Source: Paractinoplanes tereljensis (lineage in GTDB: Bacteria > Actinomycetota > Actinomycetes > Mycobacteriales > Micromonosporaceae). Taken from it: a DNA stretch of 64,000 bases. Below the pieces are notes generated by a model that worked only from the letters and a program-made list of their open reading frames with translations, had not been told where the DNA came from and ran no database searches. The stretch is from NCBI RefSeq assembly GCF_016862435.1, contig NZ_BOMY01000050.1, positions 306,037 through 370,036 of the forward strand, written 5' to 3'. A program made the translations under genes and the position numbers. Of the stretch, positions 33,512 to 42,033 are shown in pieces. The first letter of the stretch is position 1. Each line of letters opens with the position of its first letter.

Positions 33512-34117
33512 TTACTCGACCCACAAAAGATGAACGGAGACTTCAAGCGTCTTAGGTGCGTGCCCGCTCCAGCCCCAGCGGTACCAATCGAGTTCCCTTG
33601 AAACCCGAGCACAAACTTCGCCTTCATTGTTCGTATGAAGCTCCGTCACTGCGCGGAGATCGCGTTGCTCGCCGCCGTCTTCGAGTAGACGGATAAATCT
33701 CCGCCCGGTCAATGCGCCCGCGTCGAGCGCGGCAACAGGAATGCGACGTGGCGGTTCGTCGAGCGACACCAGACGCGACATCAGATCGGAGGCTGGAGCG
33801 GATGCTCCAGTTACACCTAGTTCCTCGATCCAAACGCGCTCGACTGGCACAAGCGGCGCAAAGACTTCAGTCTGTTCGGCCTCAGCTCGATACCACTCAC
33901 TCTCAGGCATGACCGGCACGTAAGTCCGACTACCCTGAACGACTTTCTCATCGGTGCGCATGTCTGACCGCCAGCCCAGACCGGGCATACCAATGATCGC
34001 ACGCCTGCCGCGCAGCTGGCCGACCATGGTGGCCGGGGTGGGGACAACTGGCCTCGGCGGATCCAACGCCCAGTCGGGGTGGCCGGAAAAGGGGTCGGGC
34101 ATAGATTCGCCCGTCAT
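33512..34117 (-). CDS. Hypothetical protein, last gene of the VirB-like operon
   Basis: 201 residues, soluble, with no signal peptide or membrane segment. It is rich in Trp, Arg and Glu (for example ESEWYRAEAEQTEVFAPLVP and ELDWYRWGWSGHAP). The start overlaps the preceding hydrolase stop as ATGA, so it belongs to the secretion operon. No family was recognised; it may be a cytoplasmic accessory or effector-related protein. Confidence 0.6.
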   Translation of the reverse strand: MTGESMPDPFSGHPDWALDPPRPVVPTPATMVGQLRGRRAIIGMPGLGWRSDMRTDEKVVQGSRTYVPVMPESEWYRAEAEQTEVFAPLVPVERVWIEELGVTGASAPASDLMSRLVSLDEPPRRIPVAALDAGALTGRRFIRLLEDGGEQRDLRAVTELHTNNEGEVCARVSRELDWYRWGWSGHAPKTLEVSVHLLWVE

Positions 34118-35229
34118 CCCTGACCTCCTAGTGGTGCGCCCTGTTCCCGCATGAACGGCACCGGGTCGATGGCGCCGGCGCTGGACCGGTCGTTGTTGAG
34201 ATGTACCTCGAAGTGCAGGTGTGGCCCGGAGGAGTTTCCGCTCGTCCCGACCCGGCCGAGAACTTCACCAGCTGTAACCTTCTGGCCTTCCTTCACGAAT
34301 GGCCGCTGCACCATGTGGCAATACCGCGTCATGATGTTACCGGCGTGCTGGATTTCAACCATCCATCCGCAGCCACCCTTACCCGGATAGCCATCTACGT
34401 TGCAGGTCTGTCGGCCGCTGTGGTCCTCGTCGCACTTCACCTTCGAGACAATGCCACTCGCGGCGGCGTGGATCGGCGTGTATCGCCCTGCAATGAGGTC
34501 GACGCCTTGGTGGTTGGGTCGGCTGGCCGTGCGGAAGCCGGAGCCGACCCCCGCCTTAACCGGAAGAGTCCAACCAGACGCGGCGATCTCTCCGGCGGCG
34601 GCGCACACCATGCTGACCGAACTGCCGACCGCGGCTGCCGCACCGTCCGCCAGCATGTTCACGATTTGGGTTGCCACCGGCTCGTGCTTGGCGTAGGCGT
34701 CGGGATAGGCGCTGATTTGAACGCGCTGGGCGGCCTCGGTCAGCGACATGGTCTCCCATCCCTTGACCGTCTGAAGCTTGTCGTAAAACTTCGTGCTCGC
34801 ATAGACCGGATCCATAACCTGTGCGGGCGTGCCCCAGCCAGCGCTGGGCCGTTGTTGGAAGAGGCCAAGCGAGTCATGATCGTTACGCGAACCCAGATCG
34901 CCGAGATTAGTGAGCCGGGACTCCTGCATTGCGGTCGCCACCGCGATTACCCACGCCCGCGGCGGCATCTTTAGGTCAGTTCCAACATTAATAATGATGG
35001 CCGCGTTGCGTATCTGCGCAGCGCCGTAAGAGCGTATTCGTGGCAGCTTGGAGTCCGGATCCACGGGCCCGCCTTTGCCGCAGCCGAGGGAAGCGTTGAC
35101 CTTGTTGGAACCCTCGTCAGTGAGCCCGCCGAGCAGGACGGCGGTCACGCCGCCACCGCAGCACAGCAGGGTCAACGTCGCGACCAGTGCGACGAGCAGG
35201 ACCACCTTCCGCGGTCGCGGGAGACTCAT
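34114..35229 (-). CDS. Two-domain cell-wall hydrolase: lysozyme-like plus M23 endopeptidase
   Basis: 371 residues from ATG 35229, which overlaps the upstream stop as ATGA. A transmembrane/signal segment (VLLVALVATLTLLCCGGGVTAVLL) is followed by a lysozyme/SLT-like domain (residues about 80-190: VATAMQESRL with the likely catalytic Glu, then SLGLFQQRPSAGWG). A C-terminal LytM/M23 zinc endopeptidase (residues about 235-355) carries HQGVDL and GPHLHFEVH. Cutting both glycan and peptide, it resembles the VirB1/CwlT-type hydrolases that open peptidoglycan for type IV secretion machines. Confidence 0.88.
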   Translation of the reverse strand: MSLPRPRKVVLLVALVATLTLLCCGGGVTAVLLGGLTDEGSNKVNASLGCGKGGPVDPDSKLPRIRSYGAAQIRNAAIIINVGTDLKMPPRAWVIAVATAMQESRLTNLGDLGSRNDHDSLGLFQQRPSAGWGTPAQVMDPVYASTKFYDKLQTVKGWETMSLTEAAQRVQISAYPDAYAKHEPVATQIVNMLADGAAAAVGSSVSMVCAAAGEIAASGWTLPVKAGVGSGFRTASRPNHQGVDLIAGRYTPIHAAASGIVSKVKCDEDHSGRQTCNVDGYPGKGGCGWMVEIQHAGNIMTRYCHMVQRPFVKEGQKVTAGEVLGRVGTSGNSSGPHLHFEVHLNNDRSSAGAIDPVPFMREQGAPLGGQG

Positions 35230-35780
35230 GATCCATTCCAGTCGATACCGTCGACGAGCCAATGACCGTCGGGCGCGACTAGGCGTAGGTTCAGCTCGCC
35301 GGAGTCCATTGTGACGACCGCGTTCACGACTGTTGCGCCGATCGGCACGAGGCTGGGCTTGCCGACCACTCGGTCGGCAGGTACGCCAGCGGGATCTACT
35401 CCGTCCAATTCGTTCGCGAGGTTCTTGGTTGAGTTGGGCAACAGCCGGTCACGCCAGGCCTTCGGTGTAACGCCCTTATGGTTGGACCATGCCGAGGCGA
35501 ATGCGTAGGCCACCGTCTCCGGCTGGGCGCGACCTGGACTTGTGGACGGACTCGGTGGTGGGTCCGAGTCGATGACGCTGTCGTCCTCGCTTGGATCGGC
35601 ACTGATAGCCGGGGCTGGCGAGGAGTTGCCCAATGACGGTCTGGTCGGTACGCCGTCGGCGAACAATCGGCCGATGCCGATTACAGCCGCAATGATCGCG
35701 ACGATCACCAGAGCGACGCCCCAGCGAGAACGGAATATGCGGTTAAGGCCTAGTTCGAGTGTCCGGGGCATGCCGATCAC
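35226..35780 (-). CDS. VirB8/TcpC-like membrane protein (tentative)
   Basis: 184 residues from the GTG at 35780, which overlaps the TrbL-like stop as GTGA (an ATG at 35771 is also possible). A single N-terminal membrane helix (WGVALVIVAIIAAVIGIGRLF) is followed by a Ser/Pro/Asp linker and an outer domain from about residue 90 (ETVAYAFASAWSNHKGVTPKAW) with an alpha-beta pattern ending GHWLVDGIDW. This bitopic NTF2-like layout is that of VirB8/TcpC scaffold proteins of type IV systems. The assignment rests on architecture and operon position only. Confidence 0.6.
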   Translation of the reverse strand: MIGMPRTLELGLNRIFRSRWGVALVIVAIIAAVIGIGRLFADGVPTRPSLGNSSPAPAISADPSEDDSVIDSDPPPSPSTSPGRAQPETVAYAFASAWSNHKGVTPKAWRDRLLPNSTKNLANELDGVDPAGVPADRVVGKPSLVPIGATVVNAVVTMDSGELNLRLVAPDGHWLVDGIDWNGS

Positions 35781-37756
35781 TTAGCCTCGGTGCGCACCCG
35801 GGGAGTAGCCGGTTCTCGGGTGGTGTTCCCGGTCTCAGGCCGATAGATCGCGTACGACGCGGGCTGCTCGGTCACGTCGGGCTCGCTCCAGGAGGCTGCG
35901 CGTCGAGGGCCGGCGGGTCCGGTTGGCTTTTGGCGCGGCACGTCGCCGGTTGCTGTCGGGATTTCTTCGCGTACTGACTCGATGCCGTCCGGTCGGATAT
36001 GTGCTGGAAGCGCTTCTCGACCACCGGTGCGCGACGGTTCTAGTTCCCTGCGATTGGCCGCATGCGCAGGATCTTCGAGGCGTGCCTCAGGACGCAGATT
36101 GCTCTGGTCGGCGTAGACGGTCCGGCCGTTTCTACCCATAGTCGGTTCGCGGGTGCCCCCGGCGTCGGCGATATCGAGCTTTGCGGCCTCCCGCATGTCC
36201 CGGAAGAACCGGCGGTGCCAGGACCCGGCAGACACGATGGCTCGGGTGCCGTCTTTACCGCCCAGTTGAGTGATCCGTCGATATGGACGAAGTAGAAGCC
36301 ACCCGACAATTCCGCAAAGCCAGACCAGGACCACCTGCAGCCAGCCAGGGAGGCTTGCGGTATTCATGATCAGATCAACTGCGAACAAGTAAATTGCAGC
36401 CCCAGTGCCAAAGATCGCAATATTGAATATTGCGGCCACTACTGCGTTACCAAGTCGTCGAATGCCAGCGCTGGCTGGCCGCAGTAGACCGACAGTGCCG
36501 AGAATCGGTGCCGCGATGACGGCCCAGCGAAATATTAGGAATCCGAGCAGGACCAGAATGGAGGCTGTGAGGTCGAACATGGCGAACATGAAGGCCGCCA
36601 ACATCGAAATGAAGCCGGCGCCTATCCGGTCCATTCCATTGATTCCCTGTAGGTATTCGTAAGCCTCAGGATCTTCTTTTTTGATCTGATCGGCAACTTT
36701 TTCCCACTGGGTGTTCTTCTGTTTGATCAGTGCATCTCGAGTCTCCGGATTTGCGCGAAGCTTTTCGGCCTCCTGCCAAGAGATGGAGCGTGCATCATAA
36801 AGAGCTAGGCCATACTTCTTTGCCGTCTCGCTGTCGGCCGAACCGAGAAGGCCCCGCAGGTAATTGCGGTAGAGGATCGTCTCTGTCGCGGTGTCACTTG
36901 CGCGAACAGCAGGAGGGCGATCGTCATCGCAGGCGCCGGGGGTGGGATCATCGCACTGTGCGGCAGGAGTGTTGTGGGCGCGAGGTCCAACCGCGTCGTG
37001 AACGACGCCTAGACTGGTGATCAACGTCTGATCTGCCAGATTTGCCGATCGCACCGGCCAGGCGGCGATTGCTGTAACGGCAACCATTACAAGAATCGCC
37101 CAGCCCGCGGTGGTTGTTGCTGCACCCATGTCTGCTTGTCGCGAACGCCAAAGAAGATAAAGGCCAACGACGGCAAGGGTTATGACGCCGAAAACACTGA
37201 AAACCTTCTCGTATACAGCCTTCGTTGCCTCGTCGACAAGGGGGTCAGCCCAACCCCACAGCGTCTGGGGGTCCCACGCGCGTTCGCGTAGGGCGTTTGA
37301 TGCGCCAATCACCGCAGTGCCAATCATAAATTCGCCGTTGGCGACTGTGGTTTCGAACTTGTAGTCAGGATCAACTAACGTTGATGCGCATCCGCTATCG
37401 AGGTCATAGGTAGTGTAGCTATATCCGGCATATCCATATTTGCTGTAGAGGCCGTCGTATCCGAGCCCGTCAGCCGAGGCTGGACGTTCCGCGAACCAGC
37501 CGGCTAGTCCTGAGTCGGGTGTGCTGGGCGTTGGCGGCATGACGCATTGGGCGCGATCGGCGCTTACGTCGGCCAGTCTGCTCACGCAAGCCTTGAAGTC
37601 AGCTTGCCACTCCTCCGTGCTGCAGAGCCCACCCGGAGCTCTTTCGATCCCGCCGACGGCTGCCCCCGCTGGCGCGGGTGCCGCCACGGCCCAAACGATC
37701 GACGCCACCACCGTGACGAACATCGTCATGGCCAGCGCCAACACCCGCCGCACCAT
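35777..37756 (-). CDS. VirB6/TrbL-like polytopic membrane protein
   Basis: 659 residues from the ATG at 37756, one base after the VirB4-like stop. A signal peptide (VRRVLALAMTMFVTVVASIVWAVAAPAPAGA) is followed by a Cys-containing outer region, then membrane helices at about residues 205-225, 235-260, 390-470 and 480-535 (for example FISMLAAFMFAMFDLTASIL and AVVAAIFNIAIFGTGAAIYL). A 120-residue hydrophilic, Arg/Glu/Pro-rich cytoplasmic tail ends the protein. The central helices match the TrbL/VirB6 pattern of a type IV channel. Base composition is AT-richer than the VirB4-like gene. Confidence 0.78.
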   Translation of the reverse strand: MVRRVLALAMTMFVTVVASIVWAVAAPAPAGAAVGGIERAPGGLCSTEEWQADFKACVSRLADVSADRAQCVMPPTPSTPDSGLAGWFAERPASADGLGYDGLYSKYGYAGYSYTTYDLDSGCASTLVDPDYKFETTVANGEFMIGTAVIGASNALRERAWDPQTLWGWADPLVDEATKAVYEKVFSVFGVITLAVVGLYLLWRSRQADMGAATTTAGWAILVMVAVTAIAAWPVRSANLADQTLITSLGVVHDAVGPRAHNTPAAQCDDPTPGACDDDRPPAVRASDTATETILYRNYLRGLLGSADSETAKKYGLALYDARSISWQEAEKLRANPETRDALIKQKNTQWEKVADQIKKEDPEAYEYLQGINGMDRIGAGFISMLAAFMFAMFDLTASILVLLGFLIFRWAVIAAPILGTVGLLRPASAGIRRLGNAVVAAIFNIAIFGTGAAIYLFAVDLIMNTASLPGWLQVVLVWLCGIVGWLLLRPYRRITQLGGKDGTRAIVSAGSWHRRFFRDMREAAKLDIADAGGTREPTMGRNGRTVYADQSNLRPEARLEDPAHAANRRELEPSRTGGREALPAHIRPDGIESVREEIPTATGDVPRQKPTGPAGPRRAASWSEPDVTEQPASYAIYRPETGNTTREPATPRVRTEAK

Positions 37757-37757
37757 C

Positions 37758-40700
37758 TCAAGCCTCCAGGTCGGACGGCAACATCGGAATCGCCGAGGGC
37801 GCCGCCTTGGCCGCCACGGGCGTCGTATCCAGGTGCTCCAGCAGACCTTCAACGTACGACACGTCGACACGTACTTTCTGGACGCGTCCATCGACGTCTC
37901 GCATCACGAACTCGCGGAAACCGAGGCGGCTCGACGACGAGGTGTCTACCTGGGAGAGGGAAGCCAGCGTCGCCTCGTACCCGTCGTGGACCGGCACCCG
38001 TAGGAGCCGTAGGGCTTCCGAGGCGATTTCCTGGTCTTCGGCGATCCGGCCGACGAAGACGGTGGAGACCAGGTTCTGCACGTCCAGGCCGAGGATGTCG
38101 CGCGGGTTCTGGGAGGCGACCAGCGCCGCCAGGTTCCACTTCCGGGAGTCCCGGGCGAGGCGCACCAGGAAGGACCGGCCGGAGCGCCAGCCCTCCATGA
38201 AGTGCGCCTCGTCGAGGCCGACCATCTTGCGGGAGCCCATCGAGCCGCCGTAGCAGCGCCGCACCGCCAGCCGGTGTGCGGTGTGCAGCATCGGCAGCGC
38301 CAGCGATTCCTCGGCCGACCAGTACTCGCGTTCGATCTTCAGGTCGGGCAGCCGGAGGCCGGCCATGGTGATGACCGTGAGGGCCGCGTCGGCGCCGAGC
38401 AGGTGCGGGGGTGGCGAGCCGAAGAAGAGCAGCGCCAGCGGCATCTCGGCGGTGTCGAGGAGCAGGTTGGCCAGTTCCTTGCCGTCGTCGTCGAGGCCCT
38501 GGAGGGTGCGAACCACGTCGTCGAGGGTGGACGTCTCCTCGGCCGGCACCTGCCGGACGGCGTGCCGCAGCAGGGTCGCGGTGGAGGCTTCCTTGGCGAC
38601 CTGCGGTGGCACCAGCATCGAGCAGATGTCCTGGACCAGCATGCGGCGTTCGGCGCGGGCGTTGGAGACCGCGATCTCGAACTCGCGGTCGCCGCCGGGG
38701 CCGGTCGGGAACTCGGAGCGGACGGGCGTGGGGATCAACGCGTACGGCGCCAGCGTGCCCTGTTCCGAACCGGTCAGGTTGAGCACCCGCGAGTACGGCT
38801 TCAACTCCGGCATGGAGCACAGCCGGGCGAGCGGCCCGGACGGGTCGAGCAGGGTGACCTGGACACCACGCCGGGCGTTCAGGTAGCCGAGCGCACCCAT
38901 CAGTGTCGACTTGCCACCGCCGGGCTCGGCCACGAAAACCCCGAGACCGGAGCGTTCGCGTACCTCCATCGGGAAGTGCAGGTCGAGGAAGACCGGACGA
39001 CGGCAGGTCCCGGACGTACGCCCGATGAGGTCTCCCCGGCGGTCGCCGACCGTCGATGCGGCCTGGGGCACCGCCGCGGCCAGCAGTTTGACCGGCATCC
39101 GGCGCACGTAGCCGGTGTTGGCGATGGGTTCGCCGGGGATGAATTCGCGGGCCAGCTGGTCCTGGTTCTTCGGGTGCTGCAGCGAGATCCGCAGTTCCCG
39201 GGAGTAGAGCTGGATGAGTCGGCGGGCACGTTCGAGGCATTCCTCGCGGTTGGCGCCGCTGACCGCGATGCGGTGCCAGCCGTGTGCGCGGGCCGACTCG
39301 ACCGGTAGGCCGGTGGTCATCTCGTCGCCGATGACCAGGGCGCGCTTGGCCAGGCGTTCCAGTTCGGGCGGCGCGTCGATGCCGTGCTCGGCGTAGTCGA
39401 GCTGCTGCGAACGGATCATCCGGAGCCGGTGCTCGAGGTTCTTGAACGAGCTGCCGGAGCCGAGGATGTCGATCCGCGAGGAGATCTCCATCGGCCAGGG
39501 CAGTCGCTCGTGGAAGTGCAGCCAGGGCTCGTGCTTCTCGGGGATCTCCAGGGGTTCCATCCGGCCGACGGACAGGACGGCGACGTGCCGTTCCTCGCCG
39601 GTCATCCGGTTGACCAGCTTGACCGTGGAGCCGTACGGCGTCCGGTAGCGCTCGATCTGTTCGGTGAGGGCGAGCAGGTCGCCGGTCTCCCACTGCCCGT
39701 TGGTGATCGGCGAGAGCATCGTGGGCGGCGCCATGCCGAGCGCCACCGAGCGGTAGAGCAGCCATTCCAGCTCGGCCGGCGTGATCCGGCGCCCGCGCAT
39801 GCCGAACGCGCTGAGCACCTCGTCGAACTGCTCGACGGTGCGCCCGAGCTTGCGGCGTTCCCCGTCGGTGGTGCCGCGTCCGAAGACCCGCATGATCCGC
39901 TCGGCGAACGTGTCGCCGAGGGACCGCCGCGCGAACGTCACCCCGAGGTAGGTCTGGCCTTCGGCGTGGTTGACCGAGAGCAGGTGTCGCTGGGCGGCGA
40001 CGAGGTGGTCGGACCACGAGGTGCCGCCGCGCACGTCGGGCAGCGGTTTCGCGGTGAACGAGTCGACCGTGCGGGCCCACTCGTCGGCCGGGAAAGGCCG
40101 GTTGGTGCGGCGCAGGTGCAGCCGGAAGCCGGCCAGACCGGCGTACTGCTCGGAGATCGCCGACAGCAACGCCTCGCGCTCGGCGTCGGGCCGGAAGGCC
40201 CAGCGCACCTCGGGCAGCGAATACCAGGCCGTCACCGTGCTCTGGGTGAAGGTCAGATGCCCGGCGATCTCGCTGATCGCGAGCTCCATCGCCGGATCGC
40301 GGTCGCCGAACTTGATCTTGTTGGGCCGCAGCGGCGCGGCCTTGACTTCCTTCTGCTTCTTCGGCTTCGCCGGCGAAGCCGCCTTTTCCTTGCGCTTGGC
40401 GGGTGCTGGCGCTGCTTCGGCCGGTACGGGCAATGCCGTCTCCGGTTCGGCCTGCAGGGCGTACGGCTGGACGTCCGCTCCGCGAGTGCCGACGGTCTGC
40501 CACAGGGGTGTCGGCGGCGCGGGCTCCAGGGAGGGTGCCGGCCACTCGTCGAGGTCGGGCCAGGCGCCTTCGCTGCCCTGATAGAAATCGGCCTTCGGCC
40601 CGGCCGGCGCCCGGTTGTAGGGCCCGTTGTCGACGGGCGGCACCGGGACCGGGGGCACCGGGATCGGGGGCGCGGAGATCGGCGGCACCGGCGCGGGCGC

Positions 40701-41069
40701 CGGCACGGTCGGCATCGCCTGCGAGACCGGTGGCGTCGGGGAGTCGAAATCGAAGTCGAAGTCGGGATCGGCGGCTTCCGGGGGAGCGGCCTGCGCCGGG
40801 GCGGCGGAGATCGGCGGTGCCGTCCCGCCGAAGAGATCCAGGAACGGCGAATCGATGTCCAGGGTGCTGTCGACGGCGCCGCCGCGCGGCCGGACCGGCT
40901 GGGGCGCCTGGAAGACGCCGACCGCGCCGTGGCCCGGCGAGGCGAACTCTTCCGGGTCCGCGTCCGCCGAATCGGGCGCTGCGTAGCGATCCGAACGCAT
41001 ACCGTTACTCTGCCTGCTCGGCGTGTTGGCATCCGCGCGGGGCTGCCCGTGCGGTGGGGATCCGTTCAT
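37758..41069 (-). CDS. VirB4-like type IV secretion ATPase
   Basis: 1103 residues from the ATG at 41069. The first 240 residues are low-complexity (Pro/Ala/Asp, with PPIPVPPVPVPPV repeats and a Lys-rich end), unusual for VirB4. A VirB4/TraC-type region follows, then the ATPase with Walker A AEPGGGKST (near 715) and Walker B VGLDEAHFM (near 950), and the family's ALVASQNPRDIL. It would energise pilus or channel assembly. It is preceded by VirB3- and VirB2-like genes through a 13-codon mini-ORF and followed by the VirB6-like gene after one base. Confidence 0.87.
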   Translation of the reverse strand: MNGSPPHGQPRADANTPSRQSNGMRSDRYAAPDSADADPEEFASPGHGAVGVFQAPQPVRPRGGAVDSTLDIDSPFLDLFGGTAPPISAAPAQAAPPEAADPDFDFDFDSPTPPVSQAMPTVPAPAPVPPISAPPIPVPPVPVPPVDNGPYNRAPAGPKADFYQGSEGAWPDLDEWPAPSLEPAPPTPLWQTVGTRGADVQPYALQAEPETALPVPAEAAPAPAKRKEKAASPAKPKKQKEVKAAPLRPNKIKFGDRDPAMELAISEIAGHLTFTQSTVTAWYSLPEVRWAFRPDAEREALLSAISEQYAGLAGFRLHLRRTNRPFPADEWARTVDSFTAKPLPDVRGGTSWSDHLVAAQRHLLSVNHAEGQTYLGVTFARRSLGDTFAERIMRVFGRGTTDGERRKLGRTVEQFDEVLSAFGMRGRRITPAELEWLLYRSVALGMAPPTMLSPITNGQWETGDLLALTEQIERYRTPYGSTVKLVNRMTGEERHVAVLSVGRMEPLEIPEKHEPWLHFHERLPWPMEISSRIDILGSGSSFKNLEHRLRMIRSQQLDYAEHGIDAPPELERLAKRALVIGDEMTTGLPVESARAHGWHRIAVSGANREECLERARRLIQLYSRELRISLQHPKNQDQLAREFIPGEPIANTGYVRRMPVKLLAAAVPQAASTVGDRRGDLIGRTSGTCRRPVFLDLHFPMEVRERSGLGVFVAEPGGGKSTLMGALGYLNARRGVQVTLLDPSGPLARLCSMPELKPYSRVLNLTGSEQGTLAPYALIPTPVRSEFPTGPGGDREFEIAVSNARAERRMLVQDICSMLVPPQVAKEASTATLLRHAVRQVPAEETSTLDDVVRTLQGLDDDGKELANLLLDTAEMPLALLFFGSPPPHLLGADAALTVITMAGLRLPDLKIEREYWSAEESLALPMLHTAHRLAVRRCYGGSMGSRKMVGLDEAHFMEGWRSGRSFLVRLARDSRKWNLAALVASQNPRDILGLDVQNLVSTVFVGRIAEDQEIASEALRLLRVPVHDGYEATLASLSQVDTSSSSRLGFREFVMRDVDGRVQKVRVDVSYVEGLLEHLDTTPVAAKAAPSAIPMLPSDLEA

Positions 41070-41107
41070 GCGCCAACCTCGACGAGGCGTACGGCAAAAC
41101 TGGTCAT
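41066..41107 (-). other. 13-codon mini-ORF bridging two operon genes
   Basis: MTSFAVRLVEVGA: its ATG overlaps the VirB3-like stop (ATGA) and its TGA overlaps the VirB4-like ATG (ATGA). It may act only in translational coupling by relaying ribosomes; a functional peptide is not implied. Confidence 0.45.
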
Positions 41108-41466
41108 ACCAGCTCCTCCCGAACCCGGATGCGAGTGGCGACAAGTCTCGGATCGCGCTGCTCGACGGCCGGTTCGCGGGTGCGGCGCCAGTCGGTGAGC
41201 GCGGTTTTGATGACCAGCCGAGCCGGCCGGTCCGGGTCTACATGCCGGAACACGTAGGACGTACTGACCATGGCGAGGGCGATCTCCCACGCCGGGAACG
41301 GGTCGAAGTCGAACGTGAGCAGGTAGTGGAAGAACATGAAGACCGGAACGAGCAGTACGAACATGCCGTACTGCGCGTATGGCAGGTGGATGGGCAGCGT
41401 GTATCCGGGCGGACCCAGATAGACCAAGCGCGCCCGGTAGATGTCGTCGTCGGTACGGAGCCGCAT
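41104..41466 (-). CDS. VirB3/PrgI-like small membrane protein
   Basis: 120 residues with two closely spaced hydrophobic segments (YGMFVLLVPVFMFFHYLLTF and PAWEIALAMVSTSYVF) and a basic C-terminal tail. This size, topology and position directly before a VirB4-like ATPase are those of VirB3/PrgI-family components. It starts one base after the preceding pilin-like gene's stop. Confidence 0.65.
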   Translation of the reverse strand: MRLRTDDDIYRARLVYLGPPGYTLPIHLPYAQYGMFVLLVPVFMFFHYLLTFDFDPFPAWEIALAMVSTSYVFRHVDPDRPARLVIKTALTDWRRTREPAVEQRDPRLVATRIRVREELV

Positions 41467-41467
41467 C

Positions 41468-41740
41468 TCAGTTGAAGATCAGCTTGATCAGCGCGTCGCC
41501 GACGAAGAACAATGTGGCCGCACCCGCGATGAAGGCCAGGCCGACGATGGCGATGGCCGAACTCGTGAGCACCTTGGATATCTCGCCGCGGCTGGCCCGT
41601 CCGATGAAGATCACACCGAGGACCGCCAGCAGGATGGGTGCGATGTTGCTGGCGAAGAAAGTGACGATCCCTTGGGTGTTGATGCCCTTGGGTTCAGCGG
41701 CCAGCGTCGCGACGTGCCTGGCGAGCTCTGTGGCGATCAT
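41468..41740 (-). CDS. VirB2/TrbC-like pilin candidate
   Basis: 90 residues with two membrane helices (IVTFFASNIAPILLAVLGVIFI and IAIVGLAFIAGAATLFFVG) joined by a short basic loop (GRASRGE), the topology of VirB2/TrbC pilins. It is the first gene of the operon. No processing site beyond the N-terminal residues is clear. Assignment is by topology and context. Confidence 0.65.
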   Translation of the reverse strand: MIATELARHVATLAAEPKGINTQGIVTFFASNIAPILLAVLGVIFIGRASRGEISKVLTSSAIAIVGLAFIAGAATLFFVGDALIKLIFN

Positions 41741-41911
41741 TGATAAACCTCCCCGCGTCCGGTTTGGGGGATCCGGACACGCTGCAGTTGTGAAGCCGCA
41801 CGGCGACGCCCATATCGTGCTACTTCCAGCTCACCGAGTCGAGTGAGCCATTCGGGCACTGCCATGCTCGTCTGCTCTCTTCGGTTCGTTCATGATGCCC
41901 AGACCCGAAGC

Positions 41912-41938
41912 GTACGGCCCGTACTTCTTGTCTACAAG
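41912..41938. promoter_or_regulatory. Two adjacent palindromes between the VirB-like operon and folP
   Basis: GTACGG-C-CCGTAC (41912-41924, perfect) and CTTGT-CT-ACAAG (41927-41938, perfect) lie in the 293-base divergent region 41741-42033, which holds no gene. The positions suit an operator for either the secretion operon or folP. Confidence 0.4.
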
Positions 41939-42033
41939 CGCCTGAAACGTTACTCAAGGTGAGCGCGTGCGTGAAAATGAGTCACCAGGCATCGTACACA
42001 CGTGCGACAAACCGCCCGGCCTACCCTTGCTCT

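Noticed and set aside
27779..42033. Reading the block as a classical actinomycete integrative conjugative element
   Set aside because: No integrase, excisionase, replication initiator, relaxase or att repeats were found, and the transfer genes are VirB-like rather than a lone TraB translocase.
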